51,316 bases of DNA from an uncultured Eggerthellaceae bacterium (GTDB lineage Bacteria; Actinomycetota; Coriobacteriia; Coriobacteriales; Eggerthellaceae): the NCBI GenBank assembly GCA_934670115.1, contig CAKUOV010000012.1, forward strand, positions 1 through 51,316. Direction: 5' to 3'. Positions 8,255-16,205 of this stretch are shown here, piece after piece (the stretch's first letter is position 1; every line of letters starts with the position of its first letter). Position numbers and translations under genes: made by a program. Below the pieces are notes generated by a model. It was not told the origin of the DNA. It was given only the letters and a program-made list of their open reading frames with translations, and did not search any database.

Positions 8255-9787
8255 ATGGAGATTGTTATTGCCGCAATCATCGCACTGGTTATCGGTGCTG
8301 CAGCAGGCTTTGTTATTTCCAATAACAACGCGCAGGGTAAAGCGCAGTTAGCGAAAACCCAGGCCGAAGAGCGTCTTGCAAATGCAAGCAAAGAAGCAGA
8401 AAACCTGAAACGAGAAGCACTTATCGAAGCGGATAGCGAAGCGCTTCGCATTAAGAAAGAGGCTGAAGCCGAGAACAAAGAGCGTATGAGGGAGGTTCGT
8501 AGCGCCGAGAACCGTCTTCAGCAACGCGAGAGCAGCCTTGACAAGCGCGTTGAAGCGCTTGACACGCGCGAACATCAGCTTTCGACCCTTAACGGTCAGC
8601 TTGAACGTCGTGCCCGCGATTTGAGCGCCGCCGAAGAGGAAGCATCAGCTCGTCTTGAGCACATTGCCGGCCTTACCACCGACGAAGCGAAGCAGGAGCT
8701 TCTTGATTCTTTGCGTGATGACGTCGTGCATGAATCTGCTGCCATTATTCGCGACGCTGAAATGCGCACGAAGGCAGAATGCGACAAGCGCTCCCGTGAA
8801 ATCCTGAGCCTTGCAATCCAGCGTGTTGCCGCCGATCATTCCGCAGAGAACACCGTATCGTCCATTCATATCCCGTCCGATGAGCTGAAGGGTCGCATTA
8901 TTGGTCGCGAAGGCCGCAATATCCGCTCCTTCGAGCAGCTGACGGGTACAAATCTGATTATCGACGATACGCCTGAATGTGTAACCATTTCGTGTTTCGA
9001 TCCGGTTCGCCGCGAAATCGGCCGCGTTACCATGGAGAACCTTATTGCCGATGGCCGTATTCATCCGGCACGCATTGAGGAAATGTTCGCTAAGGCGGAA
9101 AAGCTTGTTAACCAGCGCATTCAGGAAGCAGGCGACCAGGCATCGTTTGATACCGGCATTCATGACCTGCATCCTGAACTCATTCGCACTTTGGGTCGTT
9201 TGCGCTACCGCACCTCGTACGGTCAAAATGTGTTGAATCATTCTCTTGAAGTTGCTTATCTGTCGGGCGTTATGGCATCCGAGCTGGGTCTTGATCCCAT
9301 TATTGCAAAACGTGCGGGCCTTCTGCACGACCTGGGCAAGGCTGTTGACCACGAAGTTGAAGGTAGCCATGCCGTTATCGGCGCCGACTTGGCACGTCGT
9401 TTCGGGGAGCATCCTGAAATCGTTCATGCGATTGAAGCTCACCACAACGACGTAGAGCCGAATAGCGTTCTTGACGTTATTATTCAAGCGGCCGATGCCG
9501 TTTCCGCTGCTCGCCCGGGTGCGCGCAAAGAATCTCTGGATGCCTACATCAAGCGCCTTGAGAAGCTGGAAGAAATCGCGAACTCCCATAAGGGCGTTGT
9601 ACGTACCTACGCTATTCAGGCGGGTCGCGAAGTACGTGTTATGGTCGAGCCGTCAGTTGTTGATGAAGCTACCACAACGGTTCTTGCCCACGACATTGCT
9701 CATCAAATCGAGAGCGAAATGCAATATCCCGGCCAGGTTAAGGTTGTCGTCATTCGCGAAAGCCGCGCCGTTGACTATGCTAAATAG
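8255..9787 (+). CDS. rny: Ribonuclease Y
   Basis: Membrane-anchored endoribonuclease that initiates mRNA decay in many Gram-positive bacteria. An N-terminal membrane helix (residues ~2-22) is followed by a long charged coiled coil to ~190, a KH RNA-binding domain at ~205-265 (GRIIGREGRNIRSFEQLTG) and an HD phosphohydrolase domain with H358-D359 (LLHDLGKA) plus further His residues. The 510-residue length is normal. The start has a GGGGGA site. The GHKL ATPase gene begins 3 bases after its stop, so the two are probably cotranscribed. Confidence 0.97.
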   Translation: MEIVIAAIIALVIGAAAGFVISNNNAQGKAQLAKTQAEERLANASKEAENLKREALIEADSEALRIKKEAEAENKERMREVRSAENRLQQRESSLDKRVEALDTREHQLSTLNGQLERRARDLSAAEEEASARLEHIAGLTTDEAKQELLDSLRDDVVHESAAIIRDAEMRTKAECDKRSREILSLAIQRVAADHSAENTVSSIHIPSDELKGRIIGREGRNIRSFEQLTGTNLIIDDTPECVTISCFDPVRREIGRVTMENLIADGRIHPARIEEMFAKAEKLVNQRIQEAGDQASFDTGIHDLHPELIRTLGRLRYRTSYGQNVLNHSLEVAYLSGVMASELGLDPIIAKRAGLLHDLGKAVDHEVEGSHAVIGADLARRFGEHPEIVHAIEAHHNDVEPNSVLDVIIQAADAVSAARPGARKESLDAYIKRLEKLEEIANSHKGVVRTYAIQAGREVRVMVEPSVVDEATTTVLAHDIAHQIESEMQYPGQVKVVVIRESRAVDYAK

Positions 9788-9790
9788 CGC

Positions 9791-10900
9791 ATGGATAGCA
9801 CTTCGCTAACAAATTTTGTTGAATCGGTATGCAATGAGAGCCACCTTCGGGTCGAAACCGACCTCGGAGGTGGCTTCGTTCGCCTTAAGAGCGAAGAGGC
9901 GGAGCGAAGGCAAGCGGCGCACGACATAAGGACAACCGAGGATGCTCTTATTGAGCTTTTGCGCAATTCACGCGACGCTCACGCACATTCTATTTTTATT
10001 GCCACGTCAAAAGCGGAGCGAGTACGCAAGCTGCTCGTAATTGATGATGGTGATGGCATTCCCGATTTCATGAAAGAGCTTGTATTCGAACCACGCGTGA
10101 CCAGCAAGCTGGATACCATGCATTTTGACAAATGGGGAGTTCACGGGCGCGGAATGGCGCTTTACGCCGTACGAACAAATGCGCAAGCATGTGGCGTTGT
10201 TCAATCTCATCCTGGAGCGGGAACAGCACTTTTCGCTGATTTCAACACCGATACTGTTTCGGAGAAAACGGATCAATCAACGTTTCCTGCTTTTTCGTTG
10301 AACGAAAACAATCGGATTTCTGTTCGCGGTCCTAAGAACATCATTCGTACGAGCTGCGAATTTGCTTTCGAGCACAGGAATTCCGTATCGGTATATCTTG
10401 GATCTCCCGTTGAAATCGCCGCAACATTGTATGCTTACGGCAAAGCAACGCTTTCCTTGCTCGACCGTACGTTTATGCACGATGAAAGCGAAATTGCTAT
10501 TACTAAGAAGCTCGCTCTTGCAGCCGACGAAGAATCCTTCTGCGAAATTGCCCAATCCATGGGCATCGAGTTATCAACGCGGTCGGCATATCGGATCATG
10601 GGCGGTCAAATTTCTCCAATTGATTCGCTTCTTGACCAAATCCAAGACTCGCTGTTGCAACAAAAAGCAAAACCACCGGTTCGCTCGTCTAAAAAAGGGC
10701 ATGAAGCTGCACCTAAGGGAAAGAGAAAGCCGGTCTCGTTTACGGCAGATGATTTATCTGATTTTACGGCACGCGTGAAAGAAGATTATCAAGAGCTTGC
10801 GAAAGCATACTACCTGGCAAAAAACGTTGATGTTCATGCACAAGTTAGAGGAGATGCTCTTATCGTTCGCATCCCTCTTGCTTCCGATGATTCGCTCTAG
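9791..10900 (+). CDS. GHKL-fold ATPase of unknown function
   Basis: A 369-residue protein with a Bergerat-type ATP site: N box ELLRNSRDA (E55, N59, D62), G1 box DDGDG (residues 85-89) and G2 box GVHGRGMALYAV (116-127). This resembles MutL, Hsp90 and histidine-kinase ATPase domains, but no transducer, dimerisation-histidine or receiver domain is visible. The middle ~200 residues are not recognised, and residues ~295-315 are a basic linker. It starts 3 bases after rny and is followed by spoVS, suggesting a joint function. A strong RNA hairpin lies 16 codons into the gene. Not recognised beyond the ATPase fold; I would not call it a kinase. Confidence 0.85.
   Translation: MDSTSLTNFVESVCNESHLRVETDLGGGFVRLKSEEAERRQAAHDIRTTEDALIELLRNSRDAHAHSIFIATSKAERVRKLLVIDDGDGIPDFMKELVFEPRVTSKLDTMHFDKWGVHGRGMALYAVRTNAQACGVVQSHPGAGTALFADFNTDTVSEKTDQSTFPAFSLNENNRISVRGPKNIIRTSCEFAFEHRNSVSVYLGSPVEIAATLYAYGKATLSLLDRTFMHDESEIAITKKLALAADEESFCEIAQSMGIELSTRSAYRIMGGQISPIDSLLDQIQDSLLQQKAKPPVRSSKKGHEAAPKGKRKPVSFTADDLSDFTARVKEDYQELAKAYYLAKNVDVHAQVRGDALIVRIPLASDDSL
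9839..9876 (+). promoter_or_regulatory. Strong RNA hairpin at the start of the GHKL ATPase gene
   Basis: AGCCACCT (9839-9846) pairs with AGGTGGCT (9868-9875), and an inner GGTCG/CGACC stem closes a short loop, giving about 13-15 pairs with one wobble and one bulge. It lies ~50 bases into the coding region, similar to the recX hairpins. No T run follows. Confidence 0.5.
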
Positions 10901-10983
10901 TCTCATTGCTCCTTTCGAGCAAAACGCATAGAATAAATAGCTGCAACAAACAGAGATTAAACGAACTACTGATAAGGGCATAC

Positions 10984-11355
10984 ATGCAATCACCAATATC
11001 ATCTGAACAACCGGAAATCGGTTTTCTGAAAGTATCATCTAAGTCCAATCCTGCATCGGTTGCAGGCGCAATAGCGGGCATGATCAAAGACGGCAAAACC
11101 GTTGATATTCAGTCCGTTGGCGCGGGAGCAGTCAACCAAGCGGTAAAGGCAATCGCTGTTTCTCGCGGGTTCTTGTCGCCTGTTGGAATCGAGATTGAAT
11201 GCATTCCTTCTTTTGCCGACATTATGATTGACGGCGAATATCGCACTGCCATCCGCTTTTCCGTTGAACCTCGATGCTCAACACATGCGATTAATTTCCC
11301 CGATTTTTCTACCGCCAACGATTCTTCTCTTGAAACTTATAAGGAGCAAGCATGA
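10984..11355 (+). CDS. spoVS: Stage V sporulation protein S (SpoVS) family protein
   Basis: A 123-residue SpoVS/Alba-like protein. The core (LKVSSKSNPASVAGAIAGMI, then a DIQSVGAGAVNQAVKAIA block) is highly typical; Bacillus SpoVS is about 86 residues, so ~30 C-terminal residues are extra. Family knowledge: SpoVS affects septation and sporulation in Bacillus, is found widely in non-spore-formers and has an Alba-like, possibly nucleic-acid-binding fold. The start is at 10984, with an AAGGG site; frame upstream of it has no similarity. Its end overlaps miaB by 4 bases (ATGA), so translation is coupled. No other sporulation gene is present here. Confidence 0.93.
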   Translation: MQSPISSEQPEIGFLKVSSKSNPASVAGAIAGMIKDGKTVDIQSVGAGAVNQAVKAIAVSRGFLSPVGIEIECIPSFADIMIDGEYRTAIRFSVEPRCSTHAINFPDFSTANDSSLETYKEQA

Positions 11356-12719
11356 ATTCCGCGCTCTTTGGAACCACGTTTTGCGTGCACACTTTTGGCT
11401 GCCAGATGAACAAACACGATTCCGAGCGCGTATGTGGCATGCTTGAAACGCTTGGTTCTCTTGAAGTACCCACGATCGAAGAATCAGATGTTGTGATTTT
11501 CATGACATGCTGCGTACGAGAAGCAGCCGATGTCCGTCTATATGGCCAGGTTCAATCAATGAAGAACCTTCCTGTTCGTGAAGGCTCTCCGCTTTATAAG
11601 CGCATTATTGCAGTAGGTGGCTGCATTGGTCAGCGTGATGGCGAAAAGCTCACCGACAGCATGAAGCACCTTGATGTGGTGTTTGGAACACATAATTTAT
11701 CGGCGCTTCCTCGTTTGCTTGAAGAGGCTATCGAGGAAAAACGCCAACGCGTAGAAGTACTTGATTCGTCATCCGAGTTCTCTACGAGCCTTCCCACCGA
11801 CCGCGAGAATTCGTGGGCGGCGTGGCTCCCTATCACCATTGGATGCAATAATTTCTGCACGTATTGCATTGTTCCATACGTTCGTGGACGCGAAAAATCG
11901 CGCCCCATGGAAGATATCGTCCAGGAAGCGAAAGCATATGTTGCCGCAGGAGTAAAAGAGATCACGCTTCTTGGACAAAATGTTAATTCGTATGGTCGAG
12001 ATTTATACGGCGAACCGCGTTTTGCTGAATTGCTCAAGGAAATTGATAAAACAGGTATTGAGCGTTTGCGTTTTGCCACCAGCCATCCTAAAGATCTGAC
12101 CGATGAAGTAATCGCGGATTTCGGAACGCTACCTTCACTTATGCCGTATCTGCATCTTCCCGTTCAATCGGGATCGAATCGCATCCTTTCCGAGATGAAC
12201 AGGCGTTACACGCGTGAACATTATTTGGAGCTCGTGCAGAAAATTCGTAAGGCTTGCCCCGATATTGCTTTATCGACCGATATCATCGTCGGTTTTCCTG
12301 GTGAAACCGAAGAGGATTTCATGGATACGTATCGCCTTGTCGAAGAGGTGGGCTATCAGCAGGTCTTCACGTTCATCTATTCCAAACGTGAAGGAACGCC
12401 TGCGGCGGACATGGAAGACAACACTCCGCGTGAAGTTATCCAAAACCGATTCGATCGCTTGGTTGATTTAGTGCAAAGCAAGGCCTATGAGGCTAATCAG
12501 TCAGATGCATCCTCGGTTGTTTCCGTGATCGTAGAAGGCGTTTCGAAACGCGATAAGAGTCTGCTTGTTGGTAAAAGCTGCAAAAACCAAACAGTTCATG
12601 CTCCTATTCCTGCAGGTAGATGCATCGGAAATCTTGTCGGCAAAACAATTGACGTGCAAGTTGAAGAAGCTCGGACGTGGTATCTTTTCGGGCATGTTGT
12701 TGACGATAACGAACAATAA
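11352..12719 (+). CDS. miaB: tRNA-2-methylthio-N6-isopentenyladenosine synthase MiaB
   Basis: Radical-SAM enzyme that methylthiolates i6A37 in tRNAs reading UNN codons. The N-terminal domain has HTFGCQMN with the first auxiliary-cluster cysteine (C17) and an MTCCVREAAD segment. The radical-SAM motif is CNNFCTYC, followed by PYVRGREKSR. A TRAM domain ends the 455-residue protein. It is directly upstream of miaA, which makes its i6A substrate, and overlaps spoVS by 4 bases. Confidence 0.96.
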   Translation: MNSALFGTTFCVHTFGCQMNKHDSERVCGMLETLGSLEVPTIEESDVVIFMTCCVREAADVRLYGQVQSMKNLPVREGSPLYKRIIAVGGCIGQRDGEKLTDSMKHLDVVFGTHNLSALPRLLEEAIEEKRQRVEVLDSSSEFSTSLPTDRENSWAAWLPITIGCNNFCTYCIVPYVRGREKSRPMEDIVQEAKAYVAAGVKEITLLGQNVNSYGRDLYGEPRFAELLKEIDKTGIERLRFATSHPKDLTDEVIADFGTLPSLMPYLHLPVQSGSNRILSEMNRRYTREHYLELVQKIRKACPDIALSTDIIVGFPGETEEDFMDTYRLVEEVGYQQVFTFIYSKREGTPAADMEDNTPREVIQNRFDRLVDLVQSKAYEANQSDASSVVSVIVEGVSKRDKSLLVGKSCKNQTVHAPIPAGRCIGNLVGKTIDVQVEEARTWYLFGHVVDDNEQ

Positions 12720-12721
12720 TA

Positions 12722-13735
12722 ATGTCCATGCCGCAAAAAACATGCGAAACAGAGAGTTTATCAAGTGCCGATCCATGCGATTGTGCGAACCGGAAACCCG
12801 TGATATGCATTGTTGGCCCAACAGCAAGTGGAAAAACCGACTTTGCGCAAGAGCTCGCTGTTGCACTTGATGGGGAAGTGGTCAGTGCCGATTCGATGCA
12901 AATATATCGCGGCATGGATATTGGCACCGGAAAAATACCACGCGCAGAACGCAAAGTTCCTCATTGGGGTTTCGATCTTGTTGACCCAGGACAGGAATAT
13001 TCAGCTGCCCTTTTCCAGGAATACGCGCGAAATGCTTTCTGCGATATTGCAAAACGAGGTAAACAGGCAATTCTTTGTGGCGGCACGGGGCTTTACGTGC
13101 GCGCTGCAATCGATGATTATCGTTTTCCTGCAGGAGCGCAAGACGATAATCCTGTTCGCGCAAAATACACTGCTTTCGCTCAGGAAAATGGCAATCAAGC
13201 TCTTTGGGACCTTTTGTTTTCTATTGACCCTGAAAGCGCAAAAGAGATCCACCCGAACAATGTGCGTCGCGTTGTTCGCGCATTTGAACTGCGCGAAGAG
13301 GGTGCATCATATGCACAGCAAAAAAGCAACCTCAAAAAGATTCCTCAAGCTATACCGGCTGTCTTTTTTGGGATTGCGTTTGATCGGGAGAAATTAAACG
13401 AACGAATCTATCGTCGTGTTGACATGATGGTCGAAAACGGTCTTGTCAGCGAGGTTGAAAGCCTGCTTGACAAGGGTTTTCGTGGTGGAATCACCGCGCC
13501 GCAGGCAATTGGATACAAAGAGATTGTTCAAGCGATAGATGGTAAATGCACGCTTAGCGAGGCAATCGAGCAAATCAAAATTGCAACAAGGCGCTACGCC
13601 AAGCGCCAACGGAGCTGGTTTAATCAGGATAAACGTATCGTCTGGCTTGATGGGACAAATGCTACAAGCAGTCAGCTTTGCAGCGCGGCTTTGGATTATT
13701 TGGCTCAACATGATTTCGAATCGCATCAGAAATAG
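12722..13735 (+). CDS. miaA: tRNA dimethylallyltransferase MiaA
   Basis: Transfers a dimethylallyl group to A37 of tRNA, the step before MiaB. The P-loop is GPTASGKTDFAQELA, followed by the family segments VSADSMQIYRGMDIGTGK and YKEI. About 25 residues precede the P-loop, including a Cys-rich stretch (CDCANRKPVIC) not usual for the family; an alternative ATG lies at 12728. The 337-residue length is a little long. It begins 2 bases after miaB and is followed 11 bases later by hflX, the common miaA-hflX pairing. Confidence 0.96.
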   Translation: MSMPQKTCETESLSSADPCDCANRKPVICIVGPTASGKTDFAQELAVALDGEVVSADSMQIYRGMDIGTGKIPRAERKVPHWGFDLVDPGQEYSAALFQEYARNAFCDIAKRGKQAILCGGTGLYVRAAIDDYRFPAGAQDDNPVRAKYTAFAQENGNQALWDLLFSIDPESAKEIHPNNVRRVVRAFELREEGASYAQQKSNLKKIPQAIPAVFFGIAFDREKLNERIYRRVDMMVENGLVSEVESLLDKGFRGGITAPQAIGYKEIVQAIDGKCTLSEAIEQIKIATRRYAKRQRSWFNQDKRIVWLDGTNATSSQLCSAALDYLAQHDFESHQK

Positions 13736-13746
13736 AGGTTTACATC

Positions 13747-15051
13747 ATGGAATACGAAGGCGTGACGATTAGCGGCCGAACAACGCTTGAAGATGCGCAT
13801 GAGGAACGCGCTCTTCTCGTAGGGGTTGACAGACCCGACGCAACCTGGCCGCTTTCAAGCACTCTGGAAGAACTCGCACGCCTTGCCGATACTGCCGGCG
13901 CCGTTGTAGCGGCCACTACAACGCAAAAACTTTCAAGCCCGAACCCACGAACTTTCGTTGGATCAGGCAAGGCGGAAGAGATCGCCGATATATGCCGTTC
14001 TTATGCGATCGATTTAGTCATATTCGATGATGAGCTGACGCCTTCCCAGCAAAGTAACCTTGAACGCATTGTTGGCAGAAGCGTTAAAGTCATTGACCGA
14101 ACTGCTTTAATTTTGGATATTTTTGCTCTGCACGCAACTTCGAAAGAGGGAAGGCTTCAGGTTCGGTTAGCGCAGAATCAGTATCTTTTGCCTCGCTTGC
14201 GTGGTATGTGGGCGCATTTGGCGTCAAACCGTATGGGCGGCGGCGTTGGATCTCGTTTTGGCGAAGGCGAAAGCCAGTTGGAAGTCGATAGGCGTATTGT
14301 TCGCAAGCGCATTTCATCCATCAAGGAAGAACTCGACAACCTTGCACGTGTTCGCGGCGTTCAGCGGGAAAGTCGCTACAATTCCCATATCTTTAAAATT
14401 TCTCTTGCAGGATATACCAATGCAGGCAAAAGCAGCTTACTTAATGCACTGACTGATGCGGATGTTCTAAGCTACGACAAGCTTTTTGCCACACTTGACT
14501 CAACAACAAGACGTTTTGAACTCGAAAATGGACGTGCTGTCACCATAACCGATACCGTAGGTTTTATTCAAAAACTTCCAACAACGCTTGTCAATGCGTT
14601 TCAATCAACGCTTGATGAGATTTGCGGATCGGACTTTGTGCTGCATGTTGTAGATGCTTCATCAAAAGAATTCGAAAGCCAGATTATCGCTGTTGAAAAA
14701 GTTCTGGAACAGATTGGCGCCAGCGATATAACGCGCATCAATGTATTCAATAAATGCGATTTATTGTCTCCAGAGCAAATCGAAGCGCTTAAAGAGAGAT
14801 ATCCCCAAGCGCTTTTCATCAGCACCCTTACTGGTTTTGGCTTAGATACTCTCAAGGAAAAGATAGCCGAAGCGGCTTCGGCAACGGAACAACTGATAGA
14901 AGTTGTAATCCCTTATTCGCAAGGCGACCTAGTTTCATTCGCTCATGAGAAATGCCGCATTATAAGTGAAAGCTACGAAGAAGAGGGAACTCGCATATCC
15001 CTTTATGCAGGAAACGCGATCCTCCCTCGCTTCGAAAAATATCAAATCTAA
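13747..15051 (+). CDS. hflX: Ribosome-associated GTPase HflX
   Basis: GTPase that splits stalled or heat-damaged 70S ribosomes. The N-terminal HflX domain includes NPRTFVGSGKAEE, the middle carries MGGGVGSRFGEGESQLE, and the GTPase domain has G1 GYTNAGKSS (~residues 221-229), G3 DTVGF and G4 NKCD. Length 434 is normal. A ribosome site (AGAGG) precedes the ATG. Its stop overlaps the stop of the convergent lexA gene by four bases, so the two 3' ends are tail-to-tail without any spacer terminator. Confidence 0.96.
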   Translation: MEYEGVTISGRTTLEDAHEERALLVGVDRPDATWPLSSTLEELARLADTAGAVVAATTTQKLSSPNPRTFVGSGKAEEIADICRSYAIDLVIFDDELTPSQQSNLERIVGRSVKVIDRTALILDIFALHATSKEGRLQVRLAQNQYLLPRLRGMWAHLASNRMGGGVGSRFGEGESQLEVDRRIVRKRISSIKEELDNLARVRGVQRESRYNSHIFKISLAGYTNAGKSSLLNALTDADVLSYDKLFATLDSTTRRFELENGRAVTITDTVGFIQKLPTTLVNAFQSTLDEICGSDFVLHVVDASSKEFESQIIAVEKVLEQIGASDITRINVFNKCDLLSPEQIEALKERYPQALFISTLTGFGLDTLKEKIAEAASATEQLIEVVIPYSQGDLVSFAHEKCRIISESYEEEGTRISLYAGNAILPRFEKYQI

Positions 15052-15728
15052 AGACGACGAAATACAGCAACAACCTTGCCAGCAATCGAACAATCCCGCG
15101 TAATAATTGGCTCCATGGAAGAGTTCTCGGGCTGCAATCGAATATGATCCGTTTCTCGGTAGAAACGCTTGACGGTTGCCCCGTCATCGATAATCGCAAC
15201 AACGATATCACCGTTATTAGCGGTTGATTGCTGTTTTACAACCACGTAATCACCGTCATTGATTCCACACTCTACCATGGAATCTCCGCGAACCGAAAGC
15301 ATGAACGATGCAGAATCCCCCACGATGTCAACAGGCAAAGAGAGAACATCTGAAATGTTCTCCTCGGCCAAAATCGGCGTTCCTGCAGCAACGTTTCCCA
15401 CAAGCGGCACATCGATAATCTTGCTGAACGATGGAGCAACGACATTTCGATAATCGCTCGAATCATCAAAATCGATTCCATCATCCAGATTAGTATCTTC
15501 CTCAACGGGGTAGGTAAGCGTAATAGAACGCGATTTCATTGCATCACGCTTGATGTATCCTTTATCCTCAAGAGATTTCAGGTGGACATGTACCGTAGAA
15601 GGGGAGGATAAGTTAAGTTCCTGACATATCTCCCGAACCGTTGGACCATAACCCTTTTCTTTAATGCATTTCTCAATGCACTCCAAAACGCCGAGCTGCT
15701 TCTTGGTAAGTTTTTCTTTTTCAGACAT
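15048..15728 (-). CDS. lexA: LexA repressor
   Basis: SOS repressor and self-cleaving serine protease. The 226-residue form starts at 15728, where AAGGAG lies 7 bases upstream; the frame continues upstream but would run through the operators. The winged helix-turn-helix is at residues ~1-70 (GPTVREICQELNLSSPSTVHVHL). The cleavage site is A115-G116 (VAAGTP), and the catalytic dyad is S150 (RGDSM) with K187 (ATVKRFYRE). An acidic linker at ~76-92 joins the domains. Divergent from a small SOS gene, with three LexA boxes between them. Confidence 0.97.
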   Translation of the reverse strand: MSEKEKLTKKQLGVLECIEKCIKEKGYGPTVREICQELNLSSPSTVHVHLKSLEDKGYIKRDAMKSRSITLTYPVEEDTNLDDGIDFDDSSDYRNVVAPSFSKIIDVPLVGNVAAGTPILAEENISDVLSLPVDIVGDSASFMLSVRGDSMVECGINDGDYVVVKQQSTANNGDIVVAIIDDGATVKRFYRETDHIRLQPENSSMEPIITRDCSIAGKVVAVFRRL

Positions 15729-15746
15729 CGTATATCTCCTTACCAC

Positions 15747-15758
15747 GAACATTTGTAT
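15747..15758 (-). promoter_or_regulatory. LexA box 1 (degenerate)
   Basis: GAAC-ATTT-GTAT, one clean half-site and one degenerate half-site, between the lexA start codon and the two stronger boxes. It lies in the lexA leader, so it may add a roadblock. Confidence 0.6.
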
Positions 15759-15766
15759 GTTTTTTA

Positions 15767-15795
15767 TTGACAAGAACTTTTGTTCGATTTATTAT
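15767..15795 (+). promoter_or_regulatory. Promoter of the small SOS gene with LexA box 2
   Basis: The -35 TTGACA (15767-15772), a 17-base spacer and -10 TATTAT (15790-15795) face the small gene. The spacer contains the perfect box GAAC-TTTT-GTTC (15774-15785). This is a near-consensus, strong promoter fully occluded by its operator. Confidence 0.88.
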
Positions 15796-15820
15796 AAACA
15801 CGAACAAAGGTTCTAGGCAA
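15791..15820 (-). promoter_or_regulatory. lexA promoter with LexA box 3
   Basis: On the minus strand, TTGCCT (complement of 15815-15820), an 18-base spacer and TATAAT (complement of 15791-15796) form a promoter. The spacer holds the perfect box GAAC-AAAG-GTTC (15802-15813). Its -10 overlaps the -10 of the opposite promoter, so the two promoters probably compete. Confidence 0.8.
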
Positions 15821-15829
15821 GGGGTAAAC

Positions 15830-16111
15830 ATGGGAAATCGAACAAATATTGATTACATCGGTGGAACTTCCGCTCGCCGTATTGATTCCGTTTCGAATGA
15901 TGCATTGATTGTCTCGTACGACTGCGTTGCAAACGATGCGCGAAATAATGCTGTCTTATTCTGCGGAGATCAATCATCTCGAATCAATGAACAATTTCAA
16001 CGAGTAGCTCAGTCGAATTGCGAAGTCATAACTAAAGGACAATATCTTTTCGGTGCGTTTTTCTGCTTTGCCGGAAGCATTCTGACGTATTTCTTGGGTA
16101 TCTTGTTCTAA
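15830..16111 (+). CDS. Small tail-anchored membrane protein under LexA control, candidate SOS division inhibitor
   Basis: A 93-residue protein that I do not recognise. Residues 1-70 are polar and probably cytoplasmic; residues ~72-93 form one hydrophobic helix ending at the C terminus (YLFGAFFCFAGSILTYFLG). There is no LysM domain and no N-terminal signal. The start is placed at 15830 after an AAGGGG site; the frame upstream contains the promoter. Context is the main clue: it is divergent from lexA and followed by nrdR, exactly where M. tuberculosis has chiZ (Rv2719c) and C. glutamicum has divS, and B. subtilis has yneA beside lexA, all SOS division suppressors. Function is inferred from position and regulation, not from homology. 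Confidence 0.85.
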   Translation: MGNRTNIDYIGGTSARRIDSVSNDALIVSYDCVANDARNNAVLFCGDQSSRINEQFQRVAQSNCEVITKGQYLFGAFFCFAGSILTYFLGILF

Positions 16112-16147
16112 TTCTTTCTTGTTTTCGCCGCTTTTATATACAACGGT

Positions 16148-16176
16148 TTGAACAAAAAAGAAGGGGAGGGTATATC
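16148..16176 (+). promoter_or_regulatory. Probable nrdR promoter
   Basis: TTGAAC (16148-16153), a 17-base spacer and TATATC (16171-16176), 30 bases upstream of the nrdR start codon. No LexA box was seen here, so nrdR-dut may be expressed independently of the SOS promoter upstream. Confidence 0.55.
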
Positions 16177-16205
16177 ATTTGCTCTAGAGTAATTAAGGAG
16201 AGCTT

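Noticed and set aside
10984..11355. SpoVS as a sign of sporulation
   Set aside because: SpoVS is common in non-spore-formers; no other sporulation gene is present in the window.
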